Assembly (NCBI RefSeq): GCF_000719095.1
Contig: NZ_JOEH01000024.1
Coordinates: forward strand, 62,001-126,000
Length of the DNA: 64,000 nucleotides
Direction: 5' to 3'
Source: Streptacidiphilus jeojiense
GTDB lineage: Bacteria; Actinomycetota; Actinomycetes; Streptomycetales; Streptomycetaceae
The notes under the pieces were generated by a model. The model was not told the DNA's origin. It worked only from the letters and a program-made list of their open reading frames with translations, and did no database searches. Every line of letters begins with the position of its first letter. Positions within the stretch are counted from its first letter, which is position 1. The translations under genes were made by a program, and so were the position numbers. This document shows positions 18,289 through 25,350 of this stretch, piece by piece.

Positions 18289-18342
18289 GCTGCGGATCGG
18301 GAATCTGTCCACCGAATCGGGACAGGTTCCCCATCCGCAGCC
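18289..18342. terminator. Long bidirectional terminator between converging genes
   Basis: Arms at 18289-18310 and 18319-18342 pair over about 20 bp with two internal mismatches (GCTGCGGAT, GGGAA and CTGTCC blocks face their complements). The gap separates the MFS gene from the oppositely oriented GNAT gene and can serve both. Confidence 0.7.
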
Positions 18343-18377
18343 CCGGCGGCCGGTGCGGCTGTCCGGTCCCCGCGGGT

Positions 18378-18896
18378 TCAGTCCAGCCGCTGCGCCAGCA
18401 GCATCCCCGGCCAGTCGGGCAGCCCCTCCCGGGCGACGTCGAACGGCTCCACCTCGGTGAAGCCCTGGCTGCGGTAGTAGGCCACCAGCTTCCCGTCGTC
18501 CCCGGCGTAGCAGTCCACCCGCAGCAGGTGCAGGCCCTGGCGCAGGGCCTCCGCCCGCGCGGCGTCCAGCAGCGCACCGCCGACCCGACGGCCCTTGAAG
18601 CGGCGCTCGGTCGCCAGCAGGTTGACGTACAGCTCCGGTTCGCCGGCCGGGCGGACATAGGGCTGGGCCTCGCCGGACACCGAGACCACGCCGACGACCT
18701 CCCCGTCCAGCACCGCGACCCGGGCCTCACCGCGGGCGATCCGTCCGCCCATCCGGTCCACCAGGGCCGGACGGGTGGACCACGGCTCGGTGCCCCACTG
18801 GCCGGTGCGGCCCTGGGCGACCAGCCACTCCACCGTCCCGTCCAGGATCTTCAGTACGGGGTGGAGGTCTTCGGATCCAGCAAGTCGTATCTCCAT
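18378..18896 (-). CDS. GNAT-family N-acetyltransferase
   Basis: This 172-aa acetyltransferase shows the acetyl-CoA pyrophosphate-binding turn in RRFKGRRVGGALLDAARAEA and the C-terminal DGKLVAYYRSQGFTEVEPF pattern of GNAT motifs A and B. The segment VEWLVAQGRTGQWGTEPW near the N-terminus is common in a streptomycete subgroup. The acceptor substrate is unknown. The ATG at 18896 begins MEIRLAG; upstream extensions lack GNAT homology and overlap the divergent thpR promoter region. Confidence 0.85.
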   Translation of the reverse strand: MEIRLAGSEDLHPVLKILDGTVEWLVAQGRTGQWGTEPWSTRPALVDRMGGRIARGEARVAVLDGEVVGVVSVSGEAQPYVRPAGEPELYVNLLATERRFKGRRVGGALLDAARAEALRQGLHLLRVDCYAGDDGKLVAYYRSQGFTEVEPFDVAREGLPDWPGMLLAQRLD

Positions 18897-18954
18897 ACGA
18901 TCTTTGTACCCGTCAGCCCTTTCCCGGGAGAAGGCCGTGGCCGAGACTGCCCGC

Positions 18955-19551
18955 ATGAGACTCTTCGCCGCTGTCGTGCCGCCCCCGGCGGCGGTCCGCG
19001 AGCTGGCCGCCGCCGTCGCGCCGCTGCACGCGCTGCCGCAGGCAGCCGGCCTGCGCTGGACCGGCGAGCCGACCTGGCACCTCACCCTGGCCTTCCTCGG
19101 CCAGGTCGACGCCGAGGACCTGGGGCCGCTGCGGGCCCGCCTGGACGCCGCCGCGGCCACCGTCGCCCGGACGCCCCGGCTACGGCTGGCCGGCAGCGGC
19201 CGCTTCGGCGAACGCGCGCTGTGGGCCGGCGTCCAGGGGGACACCCTGCCGCTGCGCCGGCTCGCGGAGGAGGTCGCGACGGCGGCCCGGGACACCGGCA
19301 TCGATGTTGACGAGCGCCCGTTCCGGGGCCACCTCACCCTGGCCCGGGCCGGCGGCCGCAGCGGTCCGCCCACGGCGGCGGGCAGGGGCCTGCCCGCACT
19401 GGCCGGCGCGCTCGCCGACTTCGCCGGAACGGAGTGGCCGGCCACCTCGCTGAAGCTGATGCGCAGTCACCTGGGCACCGGGGCCGCGCACTACGAGACG
19501 GTGGCCGAGTGGGCCCTGGGTTCGGCGGGGGCGGTCGCCGACGGGTCGTAG
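18955..19551 (+). CDS. thpR: RNA 2',3'-cyclic phosphodiesterase (ThpR/LigT)
   Basis: This is a 198-aa two-histidine phosphoesterase. The paired HxTx motifs that form the active site are HLTL at residues 42-45 and HLTL at 126-129. It should open 2',3'-cyclic phosphate RNA ends to 2'-phosphomonoesters. The start MRLFAAVVPP matches the family's MRLF(V/A)A opening. The last 61 bases overlap the 3' end of the converging MFS gene, so the final roughly 20 residues (AVADGS end) are probably a non-conserved tail. Confidence 0.88.
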   Translation: MRLFAAVVPPPAAVRELAAAVAPLHALPQAAGLRWTGEPTWHLTLAFLGQVDAEDLGPLRARLDAAAATVARTPRLRLAGSGRFGERALWAGVQGDTLPLRRLAEEVATAARDTGIDVDERPFRGHLTLARAGGRSGPPTAAGRGLPALAGALADFAGTEWPATSLKLMRSHLGTGAAHYETVAEWALGSAGAVADGS

Positions 19552-20780
19552 CCGGCAGCGGGCGCCTTGTGGTCGGCAGCCGGTACCGGCGGCAGGGCCG
19601 GTACCGCCGCCGGGACCAGCAGCCGACGGGTGGTCAGCAGCAGCACCGCCCCTGCCGTGATCCCGCCGACGGCGATGACCGCGGCGGTGCGCAGCGATCC
19701 GCCGACGAACGCCCCGGAGACGGCCGAGCCGAGGGCGTTGCCGGTCGCGAACAGGGTGACCAGCCAGGCGAACGCCTCGGTGGTGGTCCCGGCCGGTGCC
19801 AGCTCGGCGATCAGCAGGAAGGCGGCGGCGAGCAGCGGGGCGAGGCCCAGCCCGGAGACGAAGGCCGCCACCCCCATCCACCCCGGGGCGGGCACCAGCA
19901 GCAGCGGCAGGTAGCAGAGCGCCATGCCGCCGGCCAGCGCCCAGGTCCGGGTGGAGGTCGGCGCCTTCCAGCGGACCGCGCCGTAGCCGAGGGCGCCCAG
20001 CAGCCCGGCGAGCGCGGCCAGCGCGAGCAGGGCGCCGGCGCCGCCGGGGATGCCGGGGTGCTCCTGGGCGTAGGCGACGAAGAGGATGTTCTGCGCGCCG
20101 ATGGCCCAGCCGGTCCCGGCGAAGGCGACCAGCAGCAGTACCAGCCCGGGGGAGCGCAGCGGCCCCAGCCAGCCGGTGCCCGCGCCGGGTACGCGCACCG
20201 GTGCCCGCCAGGCGCGGGCCGGTGCGGAGGTCGCCACGGTCACGGTGCCGAGCAGCCCCAGCCCGGCTGCCAGCCACAGCGCGACCGACGGGCTGCCGAA
20301 GGCGGCGACCCCGGCCACCAGCAGCGGCCCGGCGACATAGAGGATCTGCTGGGCGGCGGAGTCCAGCGCGTACGCGGTCTCCAGCGCGGCCGGGGCGACG
20401 ATGTCGGGCCACAGCGACCGCAGGCACGGCTCCAGCGGCGGCATGGCGAGCCCGGCCAGCGCGGCGCCGGCCAGGGCGGCGGCGGGGTTGCCGGGGGCGA
20501 CCGCCAGCGCGGCGTAGCCGCAGGCGGCGAAGCAGGCGGAGACCAGCAGCACCCGCGGCTGCCCGGCCCGGTCCACCAGCCGACCCAGCACCGGACCGCC
20601 GACGGCGGCAGCGACCGCGTACGCGGCGGTGGTCAGCCCGATCCTGGCGTAGGGCGCACCCGCGGCGTGCAGGGCCAGCGCGATGGCGACGACGGTCATC
20701 CCAGCGGGAAGCCGGCCGGTGAGGGTCCCCAGTAGCAGCCGGGCGACCCGGGGGCTGCGCAGGACGGTCAGGTAGCCCAC
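19491..20780 (-). CDS. MFS transporter
   Basis: This 429-aa transporter has about 12 hydrophobic segments, a loop motif GRLVDRAGQPRVLL and a long Ala/Pro-rich cytoplasmic tail. It resembles small-molecule or drug exporters of the YbjJ/AraJ type; the substrate cannot be inferred. The GTG start at 20780 follows a GAGGAG about 11 bases upstream. Its 3' end overlaps thpR by 61 bases tail-to-tail. A perfect 16-bp palindrome lies 44 bases upstream in the expected promoter, so it is probably tightly regulated. No regulator gene is adjacent. Confidence 0.85.
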   Translation of the reverse strand: MGYLTVLRSPRVARLLLGTLTGRLPAGMTVVAIALALHAAGAPYARIGLTTAAYAVAAAVGGPVLGRLVDRAGQPRVLLVSACFAACGYAALAVAPGNPAAALAGAALAGLAMPPLEPCLRSLWPDIVAPAALETAYALDSAAQQILYVAGPLLVAGVAAFGSPSVALWLAAGLGLLGTVTVATSAPARAWRAPVRVPGAGTGWLGPLRSPGLVLLLVAFAGTGWAIGAQNILFVAYAQEHPGIPGGAGALLALAALAGLLGALGYGAVRWKAPTSTRTWALAGGMALCYLPLLLVPAPGWMGVAAFVSGLGLAPLLAAAFLLIAELAPAGTTTEAFAWLVTLFATGNALGSAVSGAFVGGSLRTAAVIAVGGITAGAVLLLTTRRLLVPAAVPALPPVPAADHKAPAAGYDPSATAPAEPRAHSATVS

Positions 20781-20823
20781 AGCGGGTGTTCTCCTCGGGC
20801 AGGGGGATGGCTCCGTTCCTCAA

Positions 20824-20839
20824 AGTTATACGTATAACT
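20824..20839. promoter_or_regulatory. Perfect 16-bp palindromic operator candidate
   Basis: AGTTATACGTATAACT is its own reverse complement and is strikingly AT-rich for this genome. It lies 44-59 bases before the MFS start on the minus strand and offers a TATAAC-type -10 element itself. This is the form expected of a GntR- or TetR-type operator. Confidence 0.6.
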
Positions 20840-20893
20840 GCGCCCAGGGCAAAAGCCTCTTGCAGGTCGATCCGGGGTCCTTCCCGTCCATAC

Positions 20894-20944
20894 CTCAAAG
20901 CAGGGCTTTGAGTAAGAGAAAGTTTTGATGCTAAGGTCCCTTAC
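20894..20944 (+). promoter_or_regulatory. Predicted leaderless promoter with operator before the DAACS region
   Basis: A -35-like TTGAGT (20908-20913), an 18-base spacer and a -10-like TAAGGT (20932-20937) end exactly 7 bases before an ATG at 20945. A perfect inverted repeat, CTCAAAGC (20894-20901) and GCTTTGAG (20905-20912), covers the -35 element. Confidence 0.55.
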
Positions 20945-21133
20945 ATGAACGCCCCCGCCGCGCACCCGCACCACGTCCTGAGCCTCCGGCTCACGACGAT
21001 GCTGCGTGCTGCCCGCGCGTGCGCCGGGGCCACGGTGGACACGGCCGGCATGCAGGGGCTGCGTGCCGCATCCGCGTTCGCCTGCGGCTGTATGCGGGCG
21101 TCGCGCCCGTCCCGTCCGCTGCTCGCCGGATAG
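20945..21133 (+). CDS. Small ORF, possible leader peptide upstream of the symporter
   Basis: This 62-aa ORF starts at the predicted transcription start of the promoter just upstream, so it would be translated from a leaderless mRNA. Most codons end in G or C, as in real genes here. The peptide opens with MNAPAAHPHH and holds three cysteines and four methionines after the start region; no domain is recognisable. It ends 139 bases before the DAACS symporter, with three tandem 15-bp repeats in between. It may be a regulatory leader or a small protein. Coding status rests on composition and promoter position only. Confidence 0.4.
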   Translation: MNAPAAHPHHVLSLRLTTMLRAARACAGATVDTAGMQGLRAASAFACGCMRASRPSRPLLAG

Positions 21134-21191
21134 GACCGCGCGCCGCCGCCTCCGTCCGTTCCCGTCCCACCCACGGCCCGCCCCGGCACCC

Positions 21192-21236
21192 CTGTTCCGA
21201 GACCGCCTGTCCCGAGACCGTCTGTCCCGAGCCGCA
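21192..21236 (+). repeat. Three tandem 15-bp repeats
   Basis: Units at 21192-21206, 21207-21221 and 21222-21236 share the core CTGTYCCGAG and differ at only a few bases, with more change in the third. They lie between the small ORF and the symporter start. Confidence 0.8.
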
Positions 21237-21272
21237 CGGCCGCCCCGCCCCCGCACTGGAGCGCTCCCACCC

Positions 21273-22619
21273 ATGTCATCGCCCGAGACCTCCGAGTCCG
21301 CGCAGTCCATATCCTTCCTCGGTCGGATCCGCCGCACCCCGTTCTGGGCCCAGATCCTGCTCGGCCTGGGCCTGGGCGTCGCCCTCGGCTTCGTCGCCCG
21401 TGAGGCCGAGGTGAGCTGGCTCACCACCACGCTCACCCAGATCGGCACCATCTTCGTCCAGCTGCTGAAGCTGGCCGTCCCGCCGCTGGTCTTCAGCGCG
21501 ATCGTGATCTCGGTCGCCAACCTCCGGACCGTCAACAACGCAGCCAGGCTGGCCGCCCGGACCCTGATGTGGTTCGCCATCACCTCGCTGATCGCGGTCA
21601 GCATCGGCCTGCTCATCGGCGTCATCACCAACCCCGGCCACGGCACCGGGCTCACCGCGCACGACGGCTCCAAGCTGACCGACGTCACCGCCTCCTGGAC
21701 CGACTTCCTCACCGGGCTGATCCCGACCAACATCGTCGACTCGTTCGTCCAGGTGAACGTCCTTCAGATCGTGTTCCTGGGCATCGTCTTCGGCGCCGCG
21801 CTGCTGAAGGTCGGCGAGAAGAAGGGCGAGCCCTTCCTCAAGCTCACCCAGTCCGTGCTCGACCTGGTGCAGACCGCACTGTGGTGGATCATCCGGCTCT
21901 CCCCGCTGGGCACCCTCGGCCTGATCGGCAAGTCCGTCGCCGTCTACGGCTGGAGCCTGCTCTCGCCGCTGGCGACCTTCACCGCGGACGTCTACGTCGG
22001 CTGCGCCATCGTGCTGTTCGGCGTCTACTCGCTGCTGCTGCGCTTCGTCGCCAAGGTCAACCCGCTGGACTTCTTCAAGGGCGCCTGGCCCGCGATCCAG
22101 CTCGCCTTCGTGTCCCGCTCCTCCGTCGGCACCATGCCGGTCACCCGTCGCGTCACCATCGACCTCGGCGTCCCGCGCGAGTACGCCTCGTTCGCCGTGC
22201 CGTTCGGCGCCACCACCAAGATGGACGGCTGCGCCGCGATCTACCCGTCGCTGGCGGCGATCTTCGTGGCCCAGGTCTACGGCATCCACCTCGGCATCGG
22301 CGACTACCTGCTGATCGCCTTCGTCTCGGTCATCGGCTCCGCCGCGACGGCCGGCCTCACCGGCGCCATCGTCATGCTGACCCTGACCCTCTCCACCCTC
22401 GGCCTCCCGCTGGAGGGAGTCGGCCTGCTGATCGCCATCGACCCGATCCTGGACATGATGAGGACGGCCACCAACGTCGCCGGGCAGGCCGTGGTCCCGA
22501 TCCTGGTCGCCGCGCGCGAGGGCATCCTCGACCGCGAGAAGTTCAGCAGCGCCAAGGCGGAGTCCCTCTTCGACGAGGAGGACGCGCCGGCGGAGGAGCC
22601 GTCGCTCGTAGCTGTGTGA
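21273..22619 (+). CDS. DAACS-family dicarboxylate/amino acid:cation symporter
   Basis: This 448-aa transporter of the glutamate/aspartate and C4-dicarboxylate family (GltP/DctA type) carries the serine-rich re-entrant loop SRSSVGTMPVT (about residues 286-296). The unwound TM7-like segment is GATTKMDGCAAIYPSLAAIF. The TM8 substrate site is in IDPILDMMRTATNVAGQA, where Asp and Asn bind substrate in relatives. The ATG at 21273 is preceded by GGAG at 11 bases. An acidic tail EEDAPAEEPSLVAV ends it. A partial echo of its 3' end lies about 540 bases downstream. Which amino acid or dicarboxylate it carries is not clear. Confidence 0.9.
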   Translation: MSSPETSESAQSISFLGRIRRTPFWAQILLGLGLGVALGFVAREAEVSWLTTTLTQIGTIFVQLLKLAVPPLVFSAIVISVANLRTVNNAARLAARTLMWFAITSLIAVSIGLLIGVITNPGHGTGLTAHDGSKLTDVTASWTDFLTGLIPTNIVDSFVQVNVLQIVFLGIVFGAALLKVGEKKGEPFLKLTQSVLDLVQTALWWIIRLSPLGTLGLIGKSVAVYGWSLLSPLATFTADVYVGCAIVLFGVYSLLLRFVAKVNPLDFFKGAWPAIQLAFVSRSSVGTMPVTRRVTIDLGVPREYASFAVPFGATTKMDGCAAIYPSLAAIFVAQVYGIHLGIGDYLLIAFVSVIGSAATAGLTGAIVMLTLTLSTLGLPLEGVGLLIAIDPILDMMRTATNVAGQAVVPILVAAREGILDREKFSSAKAESLFDEEDAPAEEPSLVAV

Positions 22620-22635
22620 TCTGACCCGAGCCGGC

Positions 22636-22671
22636 GTGGCCCCCGACCCCAGCAGCGGGGCCGGGGGCCAC
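22636..22671 (+). terminator. Terminator after the DAACS symporter
   Basis: Arms 22636-22650 and 22657-22671 pair over 15 positions with one mismatch around a 6-nt loop, 16 bases past the stop. Confidence 0.75.
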
Positions 22672-22752
22672 GACTGTGCAGGGTCGCTTCGGTGAAGACG
22701 GTGGGCTGTCAGGCGTGATCAGGGTGCCCTACGATCCCGTCGTGTCACCCGA

Positions 22753-23034
22753 GTGCAACTCACAACGTCGGAGGTCTCGATCAGCGGCACTGAACCGGAG
22801 GCCACGAGGCCGTTCCTGGCCTTTTTCCTCAAGCGGCCGCTGTTGGCGTTCTCCGCCTATGCGGCTGTGTTCGCTCTGGTGGGCATGCTGCCTGTATGGC
22901 TACCGCATGGCGACGCATGGTTGGTGGTCGCCTTTCTCGCCCTGCTCTGCACTGTGGGAGAGACGATCAGGTGGCGGCGCCGACGTGGGGCGTCCAGGGA
23001 GCGCCGGGCACCGGAACACGACAAGGACACGTGA
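22753..23034 (+). CDS. Small two-span membrane protein, unknown
   Basis: This is a 93-aa ORF beginning at a GTG. A polar head of about 18 residues is followed by two hydrophobic segments: PLLAFSAYAAVFALVGMLPV, and the stretch AWLVVAFLALLCTVGE. It ends in a very basic, then acidic, tail. A TACGAT -10-like hexamer at 22730-22735 would give a short leader. Codon use is less G/C-biased than in neighbours, which fits recently acquired or weakly selected DNA. It lies between the two copies of the symporter 3' end. No family recognised. Confidence 0.5.
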   Translation: MQLTTSEVSISGTEPEATRPFLAFFLKRPLLAFSAYAAVFALVGMLPVWLPHGDAWLVVAFLALLCTVGETIRWRRRRGASRERRAPEHDKDT

Positions 23035-23125
23035 GCCTGTGCGTGAAAGCACCGCGACCGGCGATCGTGCGAGTAGTCGGATCAGTTCGGTGCCTTCGTC
23101 AGACTCTTAACCACCTGGAACGCGC

Positions 23126-23173
23126 TGACGGAGGAACCGTCGCTCGTCACTTCGTGATCTGACCTGAGCCAAC
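23126..23173 (+). repeat. Diverged echo of the DAACS symporter 3' end
   Basis: This stretch aligns without gaps to 22588-22635. Conserved blocks include CCGTCGCTCGT and TGATCTGACC. Read in the matching frame it gives TEEPSLVTS plus stop, against AEEPSLVAV plus stop for the gene itself. The open frame runs only about 26 codons back to an upstream TAG, so it is not a gene. Confidence 0.6.
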
Positions 23174-23257
23174 ACGACCCCCGGAACCAGTGGTGGCGCC
23201 GGGGTTTCAAGCGTTATCTCTGACTGGTGATCCGACGGCAGGTCTGCGCAATCAGCG

Positions 23258-23809
23258 CTAAGGTGCCCAGTGTCCAGATCCGAGGTCCTGGTTGAGCGTT
23301 TTGATTTGCCCTGTCCCGGGTAGCTGAATTTTCACCGTGCTCGCCTTCACCACGGTCCATTGGTCGGATGCAACCGCATATGGAGTGAAGGTCCATATTT
23401 CCCGATCATTGGCAGGACACATGTTTGTCAGGTCATGTCCGCAGCTGATGGCATACGGATTTTCCTCCTCGAGGACGGGTCCCGTCGTGTACAGCCTCAG
23501 TCCCGTTGAAGCGAGCGATATGTTCGCGCACTGCGGGAAATATGTTGGCGAACCGATATCCTGACACATGGCCTCCACGGCGGGAACTGCCTCGCCGTAC
23601 TGGTCCTTGTAGAGATCGGAGCAGACGACGGCCTGGGTGACGGTGTCGTCGCCGATCACCGTGCAGACATGGTCCATGAGCGTCCAGCCGGTAGGCGTCC
23701 CTGATGCGGCGGTAATCGTGTCGCTCGTTTGGGCTGCCGCAGTGGACAGGGGCAGAGTGAACGTAGCGGCAATCACGGTGGGCAGCAGTGCGATCAGTCG
23801 CAATTTCAT
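23258..23809 (-). CDS. Secreted cysteine-containing protein, unknown
   Basis: This is a 183-aa protein. Residues 1-26 form a clear signal peptide (MKLRLIALLP..., ending in an STAAAQ cleavage-like site). The mature part holds six or more cysteines (VCTV, VCSD, MCQD, QCAN, SCGH, MCPAND), so it is probably disulfide-bonded outside the cell. No family is recognised. The ATG at 23809 has GGGAG at a good distance; a longer upstream frame adds 17 residues without a signal-like start. It stands alone in a lower-GC stretch, which suggests accessory DNA. A TTGCTC/TGTACT promoter lies upstream. Confidence 0.7.
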   Translation of the reverse strand: MKLRLIALLPTVIAATFTLPLSTAAAQTSDTITAASGTPTGWTLMDHVCTVIGDDTVTQAVVCSDLYKDQYGEAVPAVEAMCQDIGSPTYFPQCANISLASTGLRLYTTGPVLEEENPYAISCGHDLTNMCPANDREIWTFTPYAVASDQWTVVKASTVKIQLPGTGQIKTLNQDLGSGHWAP

Positions 23810-23864
23810 CGCTTCTCCCGGAAGGATCAGATGCGTGTGCATCATGCAGCGGTTCGGCATCGGG

Positions 23865-23893
23865 AGTACATCACAGTCTCATCGGGCGAGCAA
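23865..23893 (-). promoter_or_regulatory. Predicted promoter of the secreted-protein gene
   Basis: On the minus strand, a -35-like TTGCTC (23893-23888) and a -10-like TGTACT (23870-23865) are separated by 17 bases. They lie about 56 bases before the start codon. The arms CAATA (23891-23895) and TATTG (23902-23906) straddle the upstream edge. Confidence 0.4.
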
Positions 23894-23906
23894 TAAGGCA
23901 CTATTG

Positions 23907-24333
23907 CGGATCATGAAATTTGCCGACCCCGAATGCATTCCATGCCGGGATCCAGCTGGCATAATCATTGATTTGCCGGGGTTCGGCATGCTCGTGGCTT
24001 TTCTCCGCGTTCGCCGCATTGCATCGCGCGCATAAAGGGGTGAATCGGTCCGGCAATGGTTTGGCAAAATTCGTCTACTCGCCAGCGGGGGTTTCCGCAT
24101 GCGCTGTCATGCGTGTCGTGGCCGAATACTAGTAGTGGAGCTGCGCAGTCGGATCCAGGCGCATGACGGCCATGTGGACGCATTCGGATTCGGCCGGTGG
24201 ACCCACCATCTTGTCGATGATGGTCGAGGCAGTCTCCCTGGACCTGCGCGCGCCTTGGACCTCGACCAGGTGGGGGAACGTACCAGTACGACGTTCATGC
24301 CCAGTCCCAGGAGGAGCCGGAGAAGGACAGTCT
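23907..24333. other. Gene-poor accessory stretch
   Basis: I see no convincing gene here. GC is visibly lower around 23900-24100, with a 10-bp palindrome GAATGCATTC (23931-23940) and the direct repeat GGTTCGGCAT (near 23850 and 23980). On the minus strand a frame ending near 24130 (final residues LDPTAQLHY) has gene-like codon use for about 60 codons but no start codon, so it may be a gene remnant. Confidence 0.5.
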
Positions 24334-24384
24334 CAGTCCGGCCCCTGGCTCCTGGCCTCAGCAGTCGAGCTGGGGCCAGGACTG
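24334..24384 (-). terminator. Terminator-like hairpin after the DUF3515 gene
   Basis: CAGTCCGGCCCC (24334-24345) faces GGGGCCAGGACTG (24372-24384) with one bulged base, 15 bases beyond the DUF3515 stop on the minus strand. Confidence 0.55.
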
Positions 24385-24399
24385 CCGCCCACCGCGGGG

Positions 24400-24966
24400 C
24401 TAGTCCGCACAGTCGAACACCTTCTCGGGGTTCCGGGGATCTGCTCGGCTCACGAGGTCGGTGATCGAGGTCAACGGGTTCGGCATCACGGTTCTCCGGT
24501 TGAAGTAGGAACCCGGGATCGAGATTTCGACGTAGACGTCCTGTTTGACGGTGGTGTACTTCTCGCCACCACCGGGAAGCGCCTCCGGGAGCCAGCAGAG
24601 GCCGCCGACGTCCCAGGAGGCGGCCAGCGCGTTGTACTTGTTGCCGCTGGCTGGGTTGATCACTGCTGGGATGGTCACGCCGCAGCGCAGTGTGATCGCG
24701 GGTGATCCCCAGGCTGCCGTGGTCGTGCTCCTCGGCGAAACGGATCTGCGCTGCTGGCCGCCGAAGTCCTGTGGGAGCGCCGCTTGAAGGGCGGCGCATT
24801 CAGCGGTCTGCCGGCCGACCGGAGGCGGGAACGCGGGGCGGACATCCGCTGAACCCGAGCATGCCGAGCAGAGCCCGGTGGTGGCGCCGATAAGGAGTAG
24901 CCCGAACGGGCGACCGATGTGCCGGAGGTGCCGCTTGCGGTGAGGATCCGGGTCCGTTGGGGGCAT
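24400..24966 (-). CDS. DUF3515 family lipoprotein
   Basis: This is a 188-aa protein. A basic N-terminus and the hydrophobic stretch PFGLLLIGATTGLCSAC carry a likely lipobox cysteine (about residues 33-36). The mature part contains CAALQAALPQ, the SPRSTTTAAWGSPAITLRCG block and the C-terminal PLTSITDLVSRA, all typical of the actinobacterial DUF3515 family. Its function is unknown. In streptomycetes I recall this family near thiL and ddl; here it stands alone in an accessory stretch, perhaps a second copy or a relocated gene. An ATG at 24966 is preferred, since longer frames only add low-complexity residues. Confidence 0.7.
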   Translation of the reverse strand: MPPTDPDPHRKRHLRHIGRPFGLLLIGATTGLCSACSGSADVRPAFPPPVGRQTAECAALQAALPQDFGGQQRRSVSPRSTTTAAWGSPAITLRCGVTIPAVINPASGNKYNALAASWDVGGLCWLPEALPGGGEKYTTVKQDVYVEISIPGSYFNRRTVMPNPLTSITDLVSRADPRNPEKVFDCAD

Positions 24967-25206
24967 CTGGAGACCATAGCCATCGCGGTTCGCGCACTCG
25001 CACGCGCCCTGGCCCGGTCCGTCCAGGGTTTCGCGCTCGGCCTGCAACGGCATTCGCCGGGCCGCGATCGCACCCACCGTCTCCGGGGCTCCGCCCCGAA
25101 AGCGGCCAACTACGGGAGGGGGTGCCCCGGTTGGGCGCCGTAGGCCCGTGGCGGGGGCGTGCCGGGCGGGCCGGGGGGCGTGCGGCGGGTCGAGTCGTCT
25201 GAACTC

Positions 25207-25305
25207 GGGTCACTTCTCGTACAAGGGGTCACTCGTCGTACGGAGATGTCGGATATATCCGGGCATTCGCGTAGATCAAGTGACCCCATGTACGAGAAGT
25301 GACCC
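25207..25305. repeat. Palindromic repeat, locus 1: central stem module
   Basis: Two 27-base arms, 25207-25233 and 25279-25305, are reverse complements at 26 of 27 positions around a 45-nt loop. Each arm has two GGGTCACT motifs about 18 bases apart. The loop contains the perfect palindrome GGATATATCC (25251-25260). A homologous 100-nt module lies at 34866-34965, with three compensated base-pair changes in the stem. No transposase is nearby. Confidence 0.9.
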
Positions 25306-25350
25306 AAAGTGTAGAGGGCACCTATCTGGAGAATCGCTTCTTCGGTCGCA

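Noticed and set aside
22742..23110. Alternative GTG-initiated frame over the small membrane ORF
   Set aside because: A -10-like TACGAT would make GTG 22742 leaderless, but the product is Arg/Ser-rich with no membrane or domain features, unlike the frame from 22753.
22588..23173. Classical integrated element with attL/attR
   Set aside because: The repeated gene ends look like att sites, but there is no integrase, no tRNA target and only 0.5 kb of insert, so a defined mobile element cannot be claimed.
24107..24399. Possible gene on the minus strand beyond the DUF3515 stop
   Set aside because: One frame has gene-like codon bias for about 60 codons (ending LDPTAQLHY) but no start codon and no family; it is at best a remnant.
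25207..25305. Ordinary transcription terminator
   Set aside because: The arms are 27 bp with internal direct repeats and a 45-nt structured loop, it does not follow a gene end closely, and a homologue occurs 9.7 kb away; a simple terminator does not explain this.
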